Positions 40,281 to 55,228 are shown, numbered from the stretch's first letter. The stretch is 64,000 nucleotides of DNA from Dicaeum eximium (GCA_013396995.1 VWZP01005531.1:496001-560000); one strand, 5' to 3'. Numbers and translations: made by a program. Notes: generated by a model not told the origin, from the sequence alone.

Positions 40281-40577
40281 GATTAGAACACCTTTTCAAG
40301 TCGCCATAAGACTGGATCTCTTAGTTTAGTTGTTTGCTTCTTCATTTGTTTTTTGTCACACATTTAAATAAATAAATGGAAATATATGCATCATTTATGA
40401 ACCTTAGTTCAATAATTATTTTTAAAGTGTCTAGATAAGTCATGGTGAAAGCTAAAGCTTTTGTAAGTATTTATCAACATATGGTTCCACATTGTACCTC
40501 ATATAACTCAAGTATGGCATTTCATTCTCTTTGCATTTCTTTCAAGCACACATAACCCAGAAGTTCTTACAAGTTAC
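40281..40577. other. Unique spacer between two LTRs
   Basis: About 300 bp of ordinary AT-rich DNA. It shows no retroviral interior, consistent with two independent solo insertions. Confidence 0.7.
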
Positions 40578-40582
40578 ATATC
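40578..40582. repeat. Target-site duplication ATATC, left copy
   Basis: ATATC here and at 41228-41232 borders the LTR exactly. A 5-bp duplication is typical of ERVL-class elements. Confidence 0.85.
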
Positions 40583-41227
40583 TGTCCTGGTTTATGGCAA
40601 ATTTGGGAGAAAACCTCCAAAAGAGGGCCCCCCCCAGAAAACAAACCCACATAGCCCCTCCCCCCAACCACTTTGGGAAAAATTTCCTCAGAGAGAAGTG
40701 GAAAAAAAACCTGTTTATTTAACAGGCAAAGCACTCTCCAGCACAAAAACAAAATAAACAATACCTGATGACAAAACTCCTCTCTGAAGAGAAGACAAAT
40801 TCAGAAAGTCTCTCCTGTGGGTGGTTGCTGTTATCAGTCCCTCCAGCCCTTGGAAAGGCTGCCCAGAGTGGGCCCCGGCGGGCTGCAAAGTGCAGGCTCT
40901 CGGTGCTTCCCTGGGTCCCAGTCCGGAGCAGGTTCAAACAGTTGCAAGGAAACAGACAGAAAACCAGTCCAGAGAAAAGTCCTCTGCATCAGCTAGCTAA
41001 ACTAACTAAAAAGCAGAAGGAGAGCCCTGTTCCCCTCCGTCCATCCCAGACAGCACAGTCCCGGCAGAATGTGGGGGAGTGAGAGCAGTCTCTGATAACA
41101 AACTCCATGTTGCTTCTTCTGCTCGCCCTCGCTCTCTGACCCAGTCTTGAAGGCACAGAATAGAATATCCAGCATAAATAGAACAGACAATTTGGGGATG
41201 CAAGCATCATAAAGTCACCCTAGGACA
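40583..41227 (-). mobile_element. Solo LTR, ERVL-like, 5-bp target duplication
   Basis: This 645-bp LTR reads on the minus strand. Its ends on + are TGTCCTGG and CCTAGGACA, an inverted repeat around TGTCCT/AGGACA. Perfect ATATC duplications flank it. The text (gtttatggcaaatttggg near one end, ggcacagaatagaatatcc and gatgcaagcatcataaag near the other) matches an LTR that I know to be common in songbirds. A minus-strand AATAAA lies at 40714-40719, inside a 6-bp-stem hairpin (CCTGTT/AACAGG). The 3' portion on minus has a G-run beside a C-run (ggggggg and ccccccc on opposite strands). It is markedly richer in GC than its surroundings. Short overlapping frames on both strands inside it are incidental. 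No internal genes remain. Confidence 0.9.
40710..40726 (-). terminator. LTR poly(A) signal inside a hairpin
   Basis: The inverted repeat CCTGTT (40710-40715) and AACAGG (40721-40726) brackets tattt, so the minus-strand AATAAA at 40714-40719 overlaps a stem and the loop. Stem-loop presentation of the signal is known in some retroviruses; a role here is inference. Confidence 0.6.
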
Positions 41228-44200
41228 ATATCTAAAGTAATAGATGCTTGATCAGTTGACATTCACCTTGTTGGGAACTCAGCAATCTCTACAATGTGAA
41301 AATGATGATCCATACCCAAATTATTACTTCCTTAATTCCTTTTCAAATAAATGCAACCAAAAAAATATATTCAACAGTAGAACATTTATGTCAATGTTGC
41401 CTGTTATGCACAAGCTTTTCTATTAATTATGGAAGCACAAAGATAACAAGAACCAGGGAAGGAGAAAGAAGGCTTACATAACCTCCTCAACACTAAACCA
41501 GAAAATTAAAGAGAGATCAATGGTCATTTTTGATTAATGTCTTAAAATGCTTTAATGGATCTCTGCCAGAATTTGATACTAACCAAATTTTTATACTGTT
41601 ACAACTTTCGTATGAGACACTAGTCCTTGATTTGCTCCAAGATAACAATAAATAAAAAAGTCAGGAAAATGTACCAACATACGTTTGCTTTTTCGCCTCT
41701 CCTCTAATTTTTTTGAGTAGTGAATTCTACACATATGCAGCACTTACCACTCCTACCACTAAGATAAAGGCTACAACAGCTCTCTTCACAGGCTATAATA
41801 GTCCTTTGAGCTGTAACAAGCCTATTGTATTTTTGGACTCAGTATCAGAGGCTTTGATGTAAATCTAGGTAGGCTAGATAGACTGCAGTAGACTGTGGGA
41901 GGCTTCGAAGGATTCTTGGGAATTTACTGAGCATTCACTTACAGCCATTTTATCCCACTTCACTCATGCGCAATTTGATTACTGATTGTAATGAAGGAAA
42001 AATTTCTTTTTAGTGTTTAACAGATGTTTTGTGGTTTCATCATCATTAGTACCCCCAGGCTATCTTAAATTATGGAGATCTCTCTTGCAGTCTAAGACTG
42101 AAACATACTTAATGCTCTTTAGAACCACAACGCTTTATTTAGCAACAGGTTAGATCTTGAAACTGGGATTTCTGTGCTGAGTAATATTTACAACCACAAA
42201 GAGCAACGATTTTTTTTTCTCATTGAGAAGTTCTGTTTCCATCTAGAAGTGCTCAAATTGTCTTGTTTAATACATATACCACATTGCCACTTTTAGTGAA
42301 GCTAAGTTCTACGTCCTCTATTATACATTTATAAGAATAGCAGTCTATCAAATTTTTGTTTCCTTTTTGTAGGAACCGATGCACAAAGAGAAATAATTCA
42401 CACTTGGTATCCCGTGGCACTGCATGGCAAATCACCCTCCATCCACCCACAGCCACAGTGTAGACATAATCTATTATTAGAACATGATATTTGAAAAATA
42501 ATTTTCATAGCAAAACTTATAAAAAACTAATGAAGACCTTCAGTCTGTAGAGCTTAACCCAGATCTAAGGTCCAACACTATGAGAAAATGAAGGATGAGT
42601 AGAAAAGTGTTGCTTTACTCTATTCTTAGTGACAAAACCAGCTATTTTCCAAAACTGATTTTATCTATGAAGGATAAAACCAGAACAAGATAACTTATTG
42701 CACATGGCACTGGTCACAAAGACTATCAGTGACAGCAGGACACAAGGGCATCCAAAAGTGAAAATGATTAACCAGGTAATCAACAAATCGCACCAATGGA
42801 ATCCCTTTCACTTGCGCTACTTTATCTTCTTTTCCTACAAAATTCTACCAATGCTTTGAAAGAAACAGAATAATCAATTGTGAATGAGCCCTAAAACTAA
42901 GAAAAGAGAAATAAATTTTAAACCCAAGAAGTTTAAAAAATAGCATCAGGAGTTACAGGATTTTACTACCACCAATATTAAAAAACCAATAGTGTTTCAA
43001 TAAGTTGTCTGATTTATCACAAGACTTGTTAATGCAAATTCCACATACAGGAATTTCAAGTTAAAAAATAAAAATCCTATGTAACAATCAGTTCTTCTGT
43101 ATGGGTATATATCTGTATTGGTGTACTGGTGAATGAGAAGCATCAGGAATAATACAAAACCATCAACTAATTAAGAGTGAAGAAAATAAGAACAGAAACA
43201 TCAGTTTATACAAGAATACAAGACATTATGGGGAATGCCTCGTTCTATACAGAAATACAAAAAAAACCACCACTAACCAACCTAAGAGCAAATCTCAGTT
43301 TGATTTTTGCACTTTGTACATCTGTCATTTTAGAGTGGGTTTTTCTTTTGGATTTGAGAGGAGTTTTTTTTGCTATTGGCTTCTGCTAAGGGTTTCTGTT
43401 GCTCCTAATCCTGTAGGAGCAATATTTCAGCCTTCTCCATTGCAGACTAGATTTGCATTAGAATAGAAAAAATGTTTTCTAACCTGGGTGAAAAAGGACT
43501 GAAAAATTTGAAAAGCAAACAGACAAAGTAGTTTGGACATTTCAATGAATCTGCAGCTCCATACGGAAAATTTTAATTACTGCAAAGCCTGGCAAAATGT
43601 GTTTCCAGAACAGGCAATGCTACAAAGTTGCACCTGTCAACATTTATTATATTTGGCATATTCAAAAGAAAACAGGCACAACTAGGATAAGCAGTTTGTC
43701 AAAGTTTATCTGTGAAAAGACATTTTTCATAGAGGAATTTAGTCAATAATTAATATCTATGGTTTTTGAGGTAAATAAGATATTGTCAATGAAATTCCAA
43801 TATTTGGAATTACCATGGGGCTAATTTTTTTTAAATCTCTACTTTAGGAGTTCACATTGGTGAAAACATGTGGCTTATCTCTTAAACTATCCCCTAAATG
43901 TAGGCAACTACACTTGACTTACAAAATTGGTTCTAAATGTAGCTTACATCAGAAGCAGACAGTAAACCTATGACACTATTAAGTCACAACTATTGTAATA
44001 AGGTTGATTTTTTTTTTAACCAACTGAACCTTATCTCTGGAAATCCATAATGGAATCAGTTTTCATTACATTTCTGAAGGTTTGGGCAAAAATTAGCCCT
44101 TATGTCATAAATACCATATGATTATACCATTGTTAATACTATTAGAGGATCAGATTTTCAGTAGAGGTGGGCTATGGTCATACAAACAGTTGAGCTGCAA

Positions 44201-47200
44201 ATGCACACGTAGCTGTACTGACTCAGGAAAACTTTTCTTACGATCATGTACGTCTTTGCAAAATATTTTACATTTATGAAAAATCCATGCGTTTTGTGAA
44301 CATGACCTGAGGAACACCATCACAACAATATGTGTGCCTTCTTCTCACTATATCTTCTCTCAGATGACAAGAGACAGCAGCATGGGAGCTCTGATTGTTC
44401 TAGGAGCAGCAGCAGGATAACCAAAATCTTTTGCCAGCTACACTTAAAAATGCTATAGTACCAGAAGAATCTCAGTAACATTTACTTGAAGGAGAGCACT
44501 AGTCCCAGAAGGGGCATGAAACTAAAAAGAAAAGGGGGAAAGCTCAACCTCTTCACAGGTAATGTTTTCAGGTGTGTGCAGTCTCATGAGTACCTTACCA
44601 TTTTCTCATGCATTTTTTATACTACCCTATACTTGTTTCACATTCTCAAAATGTTCTGCATAATCAGAAAAAAAAATGTTTTTCATGTATGCCTAAATTA
44701 AAATGGAATTCTTTGAATTACACTTTTTCTTTCTTCCCACCCTCCTTCTCTGCCTTTAACACTTTTTCTTTTCATTCTTTCAGAAATAATTTTTAAAAGT
44801 AGCTACAATGAAGAATTTTACCTATGCTTCATTTCTAGGCTTAGCTGTAAATACAGCAGATTACCAGAAAAAGAGGCAAAGGACTCTAAAGGATTTTAAA
44901 ATTGTCTTAATTGATTTTGAATCCATTTATGTGAACTTTTACTTCCACCATTTGTATAAAGTATTTAAAATATTATTTGTAATAGTACCTTTTATGGAAA
45001 ATGTGTTCTGCAAATATATCCAGCAATTTTTTTTAGAAGACAACTCTACTGAATATTAAAACACATGAATGCAAGAAACAAGAGGCTGTAGCAGTAGACT
45101 ATCTTGTTATTTGTGAAGTCCCCTGTGATAATAAGGCCGCACTTCTCAGTCTGCTGAACCCAGTTTGGAATTTGCCCAGCTCATCAAGATGCATCCTGCT
45201 TGGAAACATGAGTTTCGGACTTAATTAATAATAAAAGTCTTGATCTGTCACTTCCTAATGCTCCTTATGATTGTTTTTCCTCCTTGTTTAAATTGTAGAG
45301 AAAGGCATTTTGTCTGTTTTCCCTGCAACTTCCCCATACTTCCATTTGCTGTATATTAAATATTTATGTAGAAATGTCATACATGATTTGCATCAATGTC
45401 TGCTGCACTGTTATATGGCTCACTGACATTATCAAATGGAGCAGACTTTCTGTTATCCTGAAATACAGAGACACAGGAGACATTACATGTGTTTATAAGC
45501 ACCAAATCTGGCTGTAGGGGCCATGCGAGGGCAACTAGACACAGACAGAGACACTGTAAAATAAAATTATTTTTAAAGGGTTATTTTAAAATGTTACAAT
45601 AGATAATAAAAAGAAACAGAAGCAAAACCATATTTTATCAGTCTGAATTTAAGCTGTGGAAGAGCTACTATTGTATTAATTTTTCCTTCGGGAATTTATA
45701 ATCCACTTCAGTATTTATGTAGTTGAATTTTTCAAAAATCAAGTCACAGACAGCAAAGATTTGTTCCGTTTTGGGTGTTACATTTAATTGAGAAGTTGCT
45801 TTTTCTAATGTTCTGTTGTTACGTGATTTTGAGTGGTTGCAAAACCTTGGTCCTGTGTTAAGTTGCTATTCTGTAGCTGTACTAATGTTTCTGGTAGTTT
45901 TCAACATTTTCAGTGGTGCCGGGTGATTTTGCTTCCCCACGTTGCAGTTCTTGATGTGGCACAACTTGTCTTTCATGGCATAATAAGTAATTTCTGAAAT
46001 TTTGCTTGAGTGTTTCAAAAACCAAAGAATTAATAATTTCAAAACATGTAAAAAATTCTTATCTATAACATATTGTTGGTTTTAATATGTAGTCAAAGAA
46101 AATACTTTTAAAGTAATGGATGTTAAATTCAAGAGGGTCTTTTGAAAACATGTGGCATGAGTGAAACAGTGTTTGTCTCTTTCAGGAAATAGCTAGTGTC
46201 CATTAAAGATATCAAATTTCTTATTCTTTTCTCAAACACAATATAATTCCATAAGCTTGCAGCTCCCATTGGAGTTGACATATATCTGACTTTAGCCTGA
46301 GGGTAGTGATGCATTTACATGTTAACAGCAGCCACAGGGATACAAACAGAAATGAAAATACTTCTGAATCTTAGGATACACAGTTCAACATTGATAACAG
46401 CAGTCACTCTGTGTCTCAAAGCCTTCCCTCAAAAATGTGTCACACCCTGTTTAGATACCAACATGCAAGACAAGAGCAGAAGTTCATCCATCTTCTCAGT
46501 TTGTGATTCCTGTCTGTAAATATGAAATTTGAGGGAGAATAAAAGCCCTCAAAGACTCTGTTTTACCTTTCTCCAACTTAAGCTGGATTTTTTTGTGTTC
46601 TTTTTGTTCCCAGCATCCCACTAATCCCCACATCCCTCTCATTACTCTTTTTTCTCAGTAGTGTTTTGGAGAAAAACTGTGGGGCATGGTAGTCTGTATA
46701 TAATCCACCTTTTGGTGGTAAGCATTTATATCTATAGGACACTAAGGAGCCTGAAGCATCTGGGTTCGCTTTGGGGTGGCAGGAAGGCCAATTTCCTCAT
46801 GAGAAAGGTTGCAATTCTGGGGCCCCACCTGCTTCCAAGCTCTTCAGCTCCCCTTCTTCCTTCCATAACACTGCAACCTCACATCCCCTTACACCCCAGC
46901 TAAATCCATCTTGCTATAAACAATTTTAGCAGAAAAATCTTCCTAATCAGAATGATTTTTATGTATCTGAAGTTGTTATCTATTTTCTTGTCCTGACTCA
47001 GCAGTCACTGGCACATCATGCTTCAATGCAGTTTGTGAGTTAGAAGATAAAAATGCCATAAAACAAAGACATTACTACACTTGAAAGCTTCTTGATTTGT
47101 GCATCACTTTTGCTTTAAAAGCCTGACCTAGCATCCTTGAAGGCAACACTGTTCCCCTGTTCTTGACTTCACTGGCAGCAATCAGGATTAAGCTTTCATG

Positions 47201-49745
47201 AAGGTTCCTGTGTTCCAGTGTCACACAGCTTAATAAACTTACTGAAGTTAACTTGATGTTCAATAGATGTCTGGGGTCATGCTGCATCTCGAAGTAAAGT
47301 TGTAGTGTGTTATACAAACCTGTTTCTTGGACATATCTTCCCTTAAAAACTTTTATTTTGTTTTTAATTAGTGTTCATTTTTAAGAGTATGGCTTCTATC
47401 TTGTTTAATTCAGTTACAGAAAGCAAAGTAGTCAAATCAATGTACAAAGCATAAAGTCTGGAACATTAACAGGGATATACAAGTTCCATAAGGAGTTATT
47501 TTTAATACTTTTAAAGAAAGTTTCTCTGTTTTCAGAGTTCATGAGAGAGTGGAGAAACATGGAATTTTCAAAGGTGATATTTTTAGAAAGATACTTTTAA
47601 GGGCACAAAAGCAACTCTTCTGATGTAAAAATACCATATGTCAGCATAGGTTTGTATTAACATCACTAAGCTAAAAAAAAATCCAAAAAACATCCAAAAC
47701 TCAGTTTCTCACTCTCTTGATTAACAGCAATATTACTTTATGACAAAACCTTCACGCAATTCAACTGAATCTTGTTCAGCACAAAGGTTTTGAGCCAGTA
47801 CAGCAGAACGAAATATTTTCACAACTACGTAGCGAAAAGTCCACTAAAGGTGGGAGAAATCTGTATCCAGTTAAATGTTTTACTAGATTGTAAACCTAAA
47901 CCATGCAGAAAAATGGCAGAATTGAGTACTTGCTGTCATCAGCATGAAAAAATATTGCAACACCATCTCAGCACTTGCAAATATAAAATGTGCTGGGATA
48001 TCAAAAAGGGGAAAGCTACTAGCTAGGTGAAGAGGTGCAACTTAGTGGGTGATGGAATATAGGCTCACTTGTACAATTACAAGTCAAACAGATTCCCTTC
48101 TTTCTGGTATATTTTGTTGGTTTTTGTTTCAATTACAAATTTTTTACATTGCATACAATGTGATTTCAGTGAGCAATTTCAATGAAGAAATGTGGTTACT
48201 CCCAAATATTTTTAGAGTAATTTCCTCTAGATACCTTTAGCACTTGCAGAATGGACTTTCCTGTCTGCACTCAGGAATATTGTACTTTATGCACAAAATA
48301 GAGCAGAATGATGTAGATTATCCCTTCAGTGTTCCCTTAATGGACTTCTACTTTAATATATTGAAAAAACAAAGACAAAGGTTTTTTTTTAATGTAGAAC
48401 ATATTCAGCATATGAAATACTTTTGAAAGTATCAAGTTGCTTAACAGAAATTATAAATGAATACAAATGTTTCAAGGTGAGCCTGTTCTTATAGGAGTAC
48501 CTGAGACAAGAAACTCAACAGACTTCACTAGCATTAAGGCTTCACTGAAATTTTCTTCATCCTGAAATTTATTACATTGTTAATTACATGCCAATCTGAA
48601 ACTGAGAAAGTTCTACTTTCTGATTAATCCTTAAAAACCTACCAAAAGAAAAACCATCAATTTTCTGCTTAATTTGGCTTTTTGTATGTAGTGATAAAGT
48701 AAAATAAACCATTGTGGTACAGAAAGACAGAATACAGAATATTATCATCATTTATAACATTTCATGATGTGGCAAGAAATCTGAGTTGTTTTTTAATCTT
48801 CATGGTAATAAAAAGATTATTTGCAATATAGTTAGTATAGATTATATTGCAATATAGTTGTTCTTTTAGATATTTGTAAAACAGATGCCTATAACAATAT
48901 TTTAGTCTCTTCACAATATTTCAGCAAAAATATTGAAACAAGACATTTCAACACATTTTGACAATTTCAGGTTTGGACTACATTTTGTGTGAACTTAGTT
49001 TGCTTAAAGTTTATTACACAATGCAATAAGGACAACCAGCCAATTAGCAGTTACAGTGAAATGGCTGGAGTTCAACTTTTTAGTAAAAAAACCCACAAAA
49101 AGCTCTCTGCTGTCATCAACACCTAGCGTGGATGCGTGAAGCTGGAATTGAGAGTTAAGCAATCAGAAACAAAGGCATATGGAGATTTTTGGGCTAGAAC
49201 CTACAAAAAGCCTGAATGAAGAGATGACTTTGGATCAGTTCTGAAGGTCTTTGCTAACAAGCTCTCTAAATATGTTTCATCAGCTGTAAAACAAAATAAA
49301 GATTCACCCCAAAATAACTGCCGCAGCAGGATAGTGACAAAAGAAGTGATGTCACAAATCAGCAGGTAGAACCACAGAGGTACATGTTCAAAAATAAGAA
49401 TGCTGAATGATGCTCTCCATCTGATAGAAAAGTGGTGATGCAAGAAGTGGCTTGCAGTATACAGAACTAAATTATTTAATAAATGGATGCAATGTACACG
49501 CAGCCACACAGGCTAATATGTATTTACAAACATATTGTTGTAGCTTTATTGTTTGGCACATGGTAAAGCTCAACACACCAACGTCCTCAGAGCCACCCTA
49601 CACTTTCCTCAATAATGAAGTTTCTTATTACTCCTGGAAAATTTTGAGATATTTCCAGAGAACATTTTTTTGTTTTGTCCAGACTGCATTTTCCTGGCAG
49701 CTCTTTTTGTGTTATTATCAGTGAACAGTTGGAATTCCAGTTTAT

Positions 49746-49776
49746 TCATTCCAGTGATACCATTCCAGTGATACCT
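49746..49776. repeat. 14-16-bp tandem duplication
   Basis: Two copies of attccagtgatacc are joined head to tail. A third partial attcca precedes them. Local duplication, no function seen. Confidence 0.75.
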
Positions 49777-52700
49777 CTAGAAGCAGATTTGTAATAGCAT
49801 TTTGTCCTTGAACAACACATTTCTCAGAAAGGCCAGCTGCAAATGAGAGTTTGAAGTAACTTTGCTTTTGCACTGCCACATGTCTTCAGGTCAGGGAAGA
49901 TATGCCTGAATTATGTGGCTACATCAGATCAGTTTGAGGTCATTTGTTCCCACTGGACTTTCTGCTGTGTACTTACGGAATGTCTCTAATATGTTATTTA
50001 AATTGTAGTGTCTAGAAACCCCAGCATGTCCAGGGCCATATAATAGCTCTAGATTTATCCTATCTGATATGAAAGCTTTTGCCACATTTGATGACAACTA
50101 TATTTCTGATCTCTCTTTTACAAGGACTACCTACCATTGCATGACACCATTCTCCTGAAGAAAGGGAATAAGTCCAGAATTAACTTTTTAAATTTCATTT
50201 TTCAAGTGTCTTTCTGAGCCTAACTTTAGCAAAATGACAAAATATGCTTTTCAGAATTTTTCCTGTTGTTTTCACTGAACAGCAGACAAATTTTCTTCCT
50301 TTGAAATACTGTTTCTTCATCAACAGCTATTGCTATGCTGTTTAAATAGCAGCTAACTTCAGTTCATAGTATCCTCTTTCTGAATTTTATACTAATTCTC
50401 ATTTGTTTGTTTCAATTTCTTATATTACATTATTTTTCTTCCATCAATTGGATGGTTACTTCTATTGCATTGCCCTTCTCTGCTGCAATTAAAACCCACC
50501 AAAACTTACTGTACATCTCAGAAGAATACACCTGGCAGCACTCACTTCAAAGAAAGGGCATCATCAATGAAGTCAGAGCAGCTGAGTCTAGTAATGTAAA
50601 TAGAAACAGAGCATATGTATATACACCACAAAACAAAAACAAACCCCAAATCACAATCTTTTCATGTATTCAGCACGGCAATATGTTCAGATAAAAAAGA
50701 CCATTAGCATTTCATCACTTATGTTGTCAAAGCCTTTCATGGGAAACAAGCCCAGAACAGTCTCTGTGCAGCAACCATACCAGTAGAGCTAGAAAAATAA
50801 TTACTGGAATCTGCTGATCTTGAAATTGCAAGCAAGGGAACAGGAAGCAGCAAAATTATTAATTTTCTTTATTAACAGTGTCAGAGATATTGTTTTAATG
50901 CAACTAATCTTTATCCTAACCTTGGGATGTAGGGCAGTATTCACAAAGAGCAGTCAGTGTAACTGTATCATAAAATGTATATTATATTAGTGACATATAA
51001 GGTCAAGTACTAAAGATGCATAGTATAATAATATAGCCAATATATCAGAAGACAAGTTAATGTATGCCTTTTATTTTTGTCTACACTACTTCATAAAACC
51101 AATTTTCATTTTCATGCGTATGATGAATTGCATGTTCTGAAAGCATTCTGACAACATTTAGGAGTATGTTTTCTTATTTTCTGTGAATTAAGGAAAGAAT
51201 TGATTATTTAATAATATAACTCTTGACTGCAAGTGCTAACATTCACAAGCTATGTTAAACTATTACTTACTTAAACTATGTCTTGACCAAAAAAAGATGC
51301 TTTGAATCTTCTCCTCAAGAGATGGGGGTTTATTGCAAATTATTTCTTCAAAACTACTAATAAATGACTACTGTTTAGTACTGTAATACTCTGCAGAGTA
51401 TCTATCTTAGCAGAACAGAGTGCCTCAGTCTTCAGTACCTCTCAGCTTTTTGCATGTTGCTCTGAAAATAACAGTAAGACAATTTCATGCCCCTTTCTGG
51501 ATCTCTGAACAGCAGTGCTACATCTGTACCATAGCCACTGGTGCCACAGATACAAACTGGCACTGCAGCTCCACAGACTTTGCCCCTGGGCCCTGGCCTT
51601 CTGTTCCTCTGAAACACAGTTTTATCCAACTTCACCTACATGTTGCAATGAATTATAAACTAAGAAAAAGCTTGCCACAAGAGTTTATTTTACCCAACAA
51701 TGAAAGACATACAAACAGAACTTCTCTAATAATTCTAGGAAGATGGCAAGATCAAGGACTCACTAAGGTCAAAGTGTAAAACTGCTCTCAGTTTTGAGAT
51801 ACAGCAATGATCTGCCTTTTACTTCAGATGTCCTTCTTGTGAAATAGAGTGTGAGTGACCTCTCAGAGTCATTCTGAAGAACAGGATTAAGGAGAACCTG
51901 TGGGTCAAGAGGAATTATACATATCTGGAAAACTACAGACAGATCAAAGAGTCCTCTGAAGAATTAACATACTCTACTCAATGATGCCACAGAAGTCAAA
52001 TCCTGAGTACTTAAGTGTAGAATAAAAATATTTTAACAATTTAAATGAAAAGGTTTATACCATTAACTTCCTAGTATAAATGCAATTCTTTTCCACTATT
52101 ACTACAGAAGTTATTTATACTGGAAATATACTACTGCTTTCCTCCCCTCCTCCATTTCTCTTTTAATTTCATATCTCTTAGTGTCAATGTAAATAAAGGC
52201 AGCAAACATGTTCATTCACTGTAGAGCAGAGGCAATTTGTAAAGTTTTATTTTTCAGTGCTACCATTCTTAGAGGCTTTTGTCTGTAAGACAAAAGCAAA
52301 AAAATGGTGAGCACAACAGGATTTAAGATCTCTCTTACTGTACCCGTTTGAATCGGTACTGTAGGAATGGGGACAATTTCTAGGGTAAGATTCTTAAGGA
52401 ACATAAATATTTCACAACCCTAAATTAGTAGCCAGGTATGTCATACTGCCATGTCCTCACTTATTGTTAAGGATAAAATCAGAATTAAAACCACTTTTTA
52501 AGATGCATTGAAAATCCAAAAGGCTGTTACAGTTTGCTGTAGGTGGCAAGTTTTACATTAATTAATATAAATTATTAATTAAATGAATTTCTTTCTTTCC
52601 CCTTTTTTTTTTCCCCAAAACACCTATTTTCCTAAAATTCTGCAATATAACTGCAGTAATTCTTACACAGGATACTAAATTTATCTCTCAACTTCTTGGA

Positions 52701-55020
52701 AAGAGATGCTGGTCTGTTCACAACAACATGCGTATAACTAAGAAATGTTTAACAAATCACTGCAGTTCCACCAACAGGACTGTCTGAAGACCAGACTGAG
52801 ATCTTGACCTTGTTCCATCCACATTCTGAGCAAATAAAACATTATGTAAACAAATTAGGGTACAAGAAACACTGTCCCCCACTACTACATCCATGTGAAT
52901 GAACATGTGAACTAACAGAATGCATAGCTGTAGACTGGTAAAATTTCAAAGATATTTGTTTTGTTCTGTTTTGTTTGGGTTTGGCTTCTACCCATTGAAT
53001 TGGCACTACTTCTGCAGCACAAAAATTAATCCAGTTGAACAACATTCAACTTCCTAGAGCATAAATATCTGAGTAGCAACTCTATTAGATATATTACTTA
53101 TTTATTTTTCAACAAGAACATAAAGGCTTAAAACTGCTAGGAATTTAAAAGAATAAATGTGACACCAAAAGACTATTTGACATTTGGCTCAAACTTACTG
53201 CTAAGTCATTTGGGATGAAAAACTGAGGTGGTGAGAAATTTCACTTTTTTCACATAAATTCTAAAGGTCCTTTCTATGTTCTGAAATTATTACAAAGGCT
53301 ATCTATTTCGAAATGTCTCATTACAGAGCAGTGGGAAAGAACTTGGTTCCCAGACAGTTCCTGTCAGATGTCTCCATGTGCAGGTCCATCTGATGAGTTT
53401 TTACTTTGGCCAATACATCAGGCTCCCAGCTTCACACAGCCAGGATGATAGTATAGGAAATGAAACCCTCTTTTTTTCTACCCATAAAAAACTGGCAGAT
53501 AAGGAGGCCCGGAGGTGAGGCCCTGCACAGCACCCAGGAGCGTACACGTTGCTCATTTTATCAGCAAAGACTAGATTATCAAAGACAGAAAAATGACCTT
53601 AAATGTATTTTCCAGTGTGAATCTGTTCCTCATGGATAAGTTGCATTTATGATCCCTACACATGTGGAATGTCTATAAAACGATTTAAGATCAACAATGT
53701 GCCAATATAGGATTTAAACAGAGAATGAGTGGAAGTGGGAAGAAGATACACCATTTTGAAAAAAAAAAAATTGAATGCTGAGAGTCTCTGGTTGTTTCCT
53801 TTTGCATTTATATGCATGCACGTGTGTCTCTACTCTAAGGGAGGGAAGCAATATTGCTTGAATGTTTCCTCATTGACAGAAGATACAGTGTCAAGCTGAA
53901 TAAATATCTACCCACTAGTGGGGACACTAAAACCAGTTTGCCTGGAATAACTGAGATTACAATTGCTACTTCAAGTAACTATAATAAAAATAATGGTCCT
54001 CAGAAGCAACTGGCACTAAACATACTTTGCTATGCTTAGTTGTACACCAGTCATGCGTAGCCCTAGTTGTCAATTATTAAGGCTGTGATAGTAACTCTAA
54101 AAGGTAACGACTGTTGGGATGCTCTTACTGTTCTGGATAACCTGGAAAATATAATCAGGTATTTTCTTTGACCTTATGGCTCTGAAATATATATAGATAA
54201 ATAAAGGATGGGACAAACCCTCCTTTTCCTTCATATTAGCTACCTTTTCAGCCACAAAAAGTAAATAATATATATTACAGAACTCCAAAACACATTGAAA
54301 AAACTTTTTAGTCATTTAATCCCCATTTATGTTAAAAAGAGACAGTCTAAAGCACAAGCTATGGAGACAATCATCAAACAGGAAATGTACAAGGAAAACA
54401 TTAGAAAGAATGAATAGTTGAGCAACTTGCTCCAGAGGAGGAAAGCAGATGATAGAGTAACACAAGTCTCAGTATTAAGAATGCTTTTGTTCATTTTTAT
54501 GCATAAGGTGATCTGAAAGAGCTACAGCATGACAAGATGATAAAGCAAAGAAGAGCAAGTGCAAGTTCTGAAGAGGGGAAGTACCCCCAGAAAAGAGAAG
54601 ACAAACACAAAGAAAACTCCCCAAGACCTTGAAGCATGGGCAGGGAGAAAAATATTTCAAATAGGCTAGTGATTAGGAAAATTGCTGTATGAACATTAAC
54701 ACCCACTGCAGTTTAGTAGTTAAAGATGGATATCAAAAAGAAGAAGAAAGTAAAGCTATACTGTGGCATGTACCTTTTATTCTGATCACAGAACCTTTTA
54801 TTTCCTTTTTATCTAATTTCAGCACTACCTTACATTTTTCTTTGCATATTACCTACACATTGTCTTGCTCAATATCTGAAACTGTTAATGTGTTCTTCAA
54901 ACATCTGTATTCATTTTAAAAGAAACAAAACATTTTGTAATACAGCTTGTAAAGAAACAGTAAGTAAGCCTCCTAAGATAAAACATTTCTACCATTTATT
55001 CTTTAATATAATTAGGTACA

Positions 55021-55061
55021 TGTTTATGCACTTCTAATTTATGTTTATGCACTTCTAATTT
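55021..55061. repeat. 21-bp tandem duplication
   Basis: The unit tgtttatgcacttctaattt plus one A is repeated perfectly over 20 bp in the second copy, giving two adjacent 21-bp units. Perfect identity suggests a recent local duplication. Confidence 0.9.
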
Positions 55062-55228
55062 CTTGGTTGTCATACAGTGCTTCATGCAAAAATATTTATT
55101 TTATGTACTGTCTTAGACCTCAACAATGTGTGTATTTGTGAACTGTTGACTGCAGAAGACATTTTCAGAACCCAGCCTTTCCATGTCCAATCTTAACAAG
55201 AACTTCCAAATCTATAAAACTGGGTTTA

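Noticed and set aside
40567..41210. Cluster of overlapping frames on both strands, which could suggest a small GC-rich gene
   Set aside because: They fall wholly within the ERVL-like solo LTR, which has exact ends and target duplications. The density of frames reflects its higher GC.
51420..51779. 119-codon frame on + as a gene
   Set aside because: No motif, no initiation or splice context, and an overlapping frame on the other strand; length is within chance for the locally higher GC.
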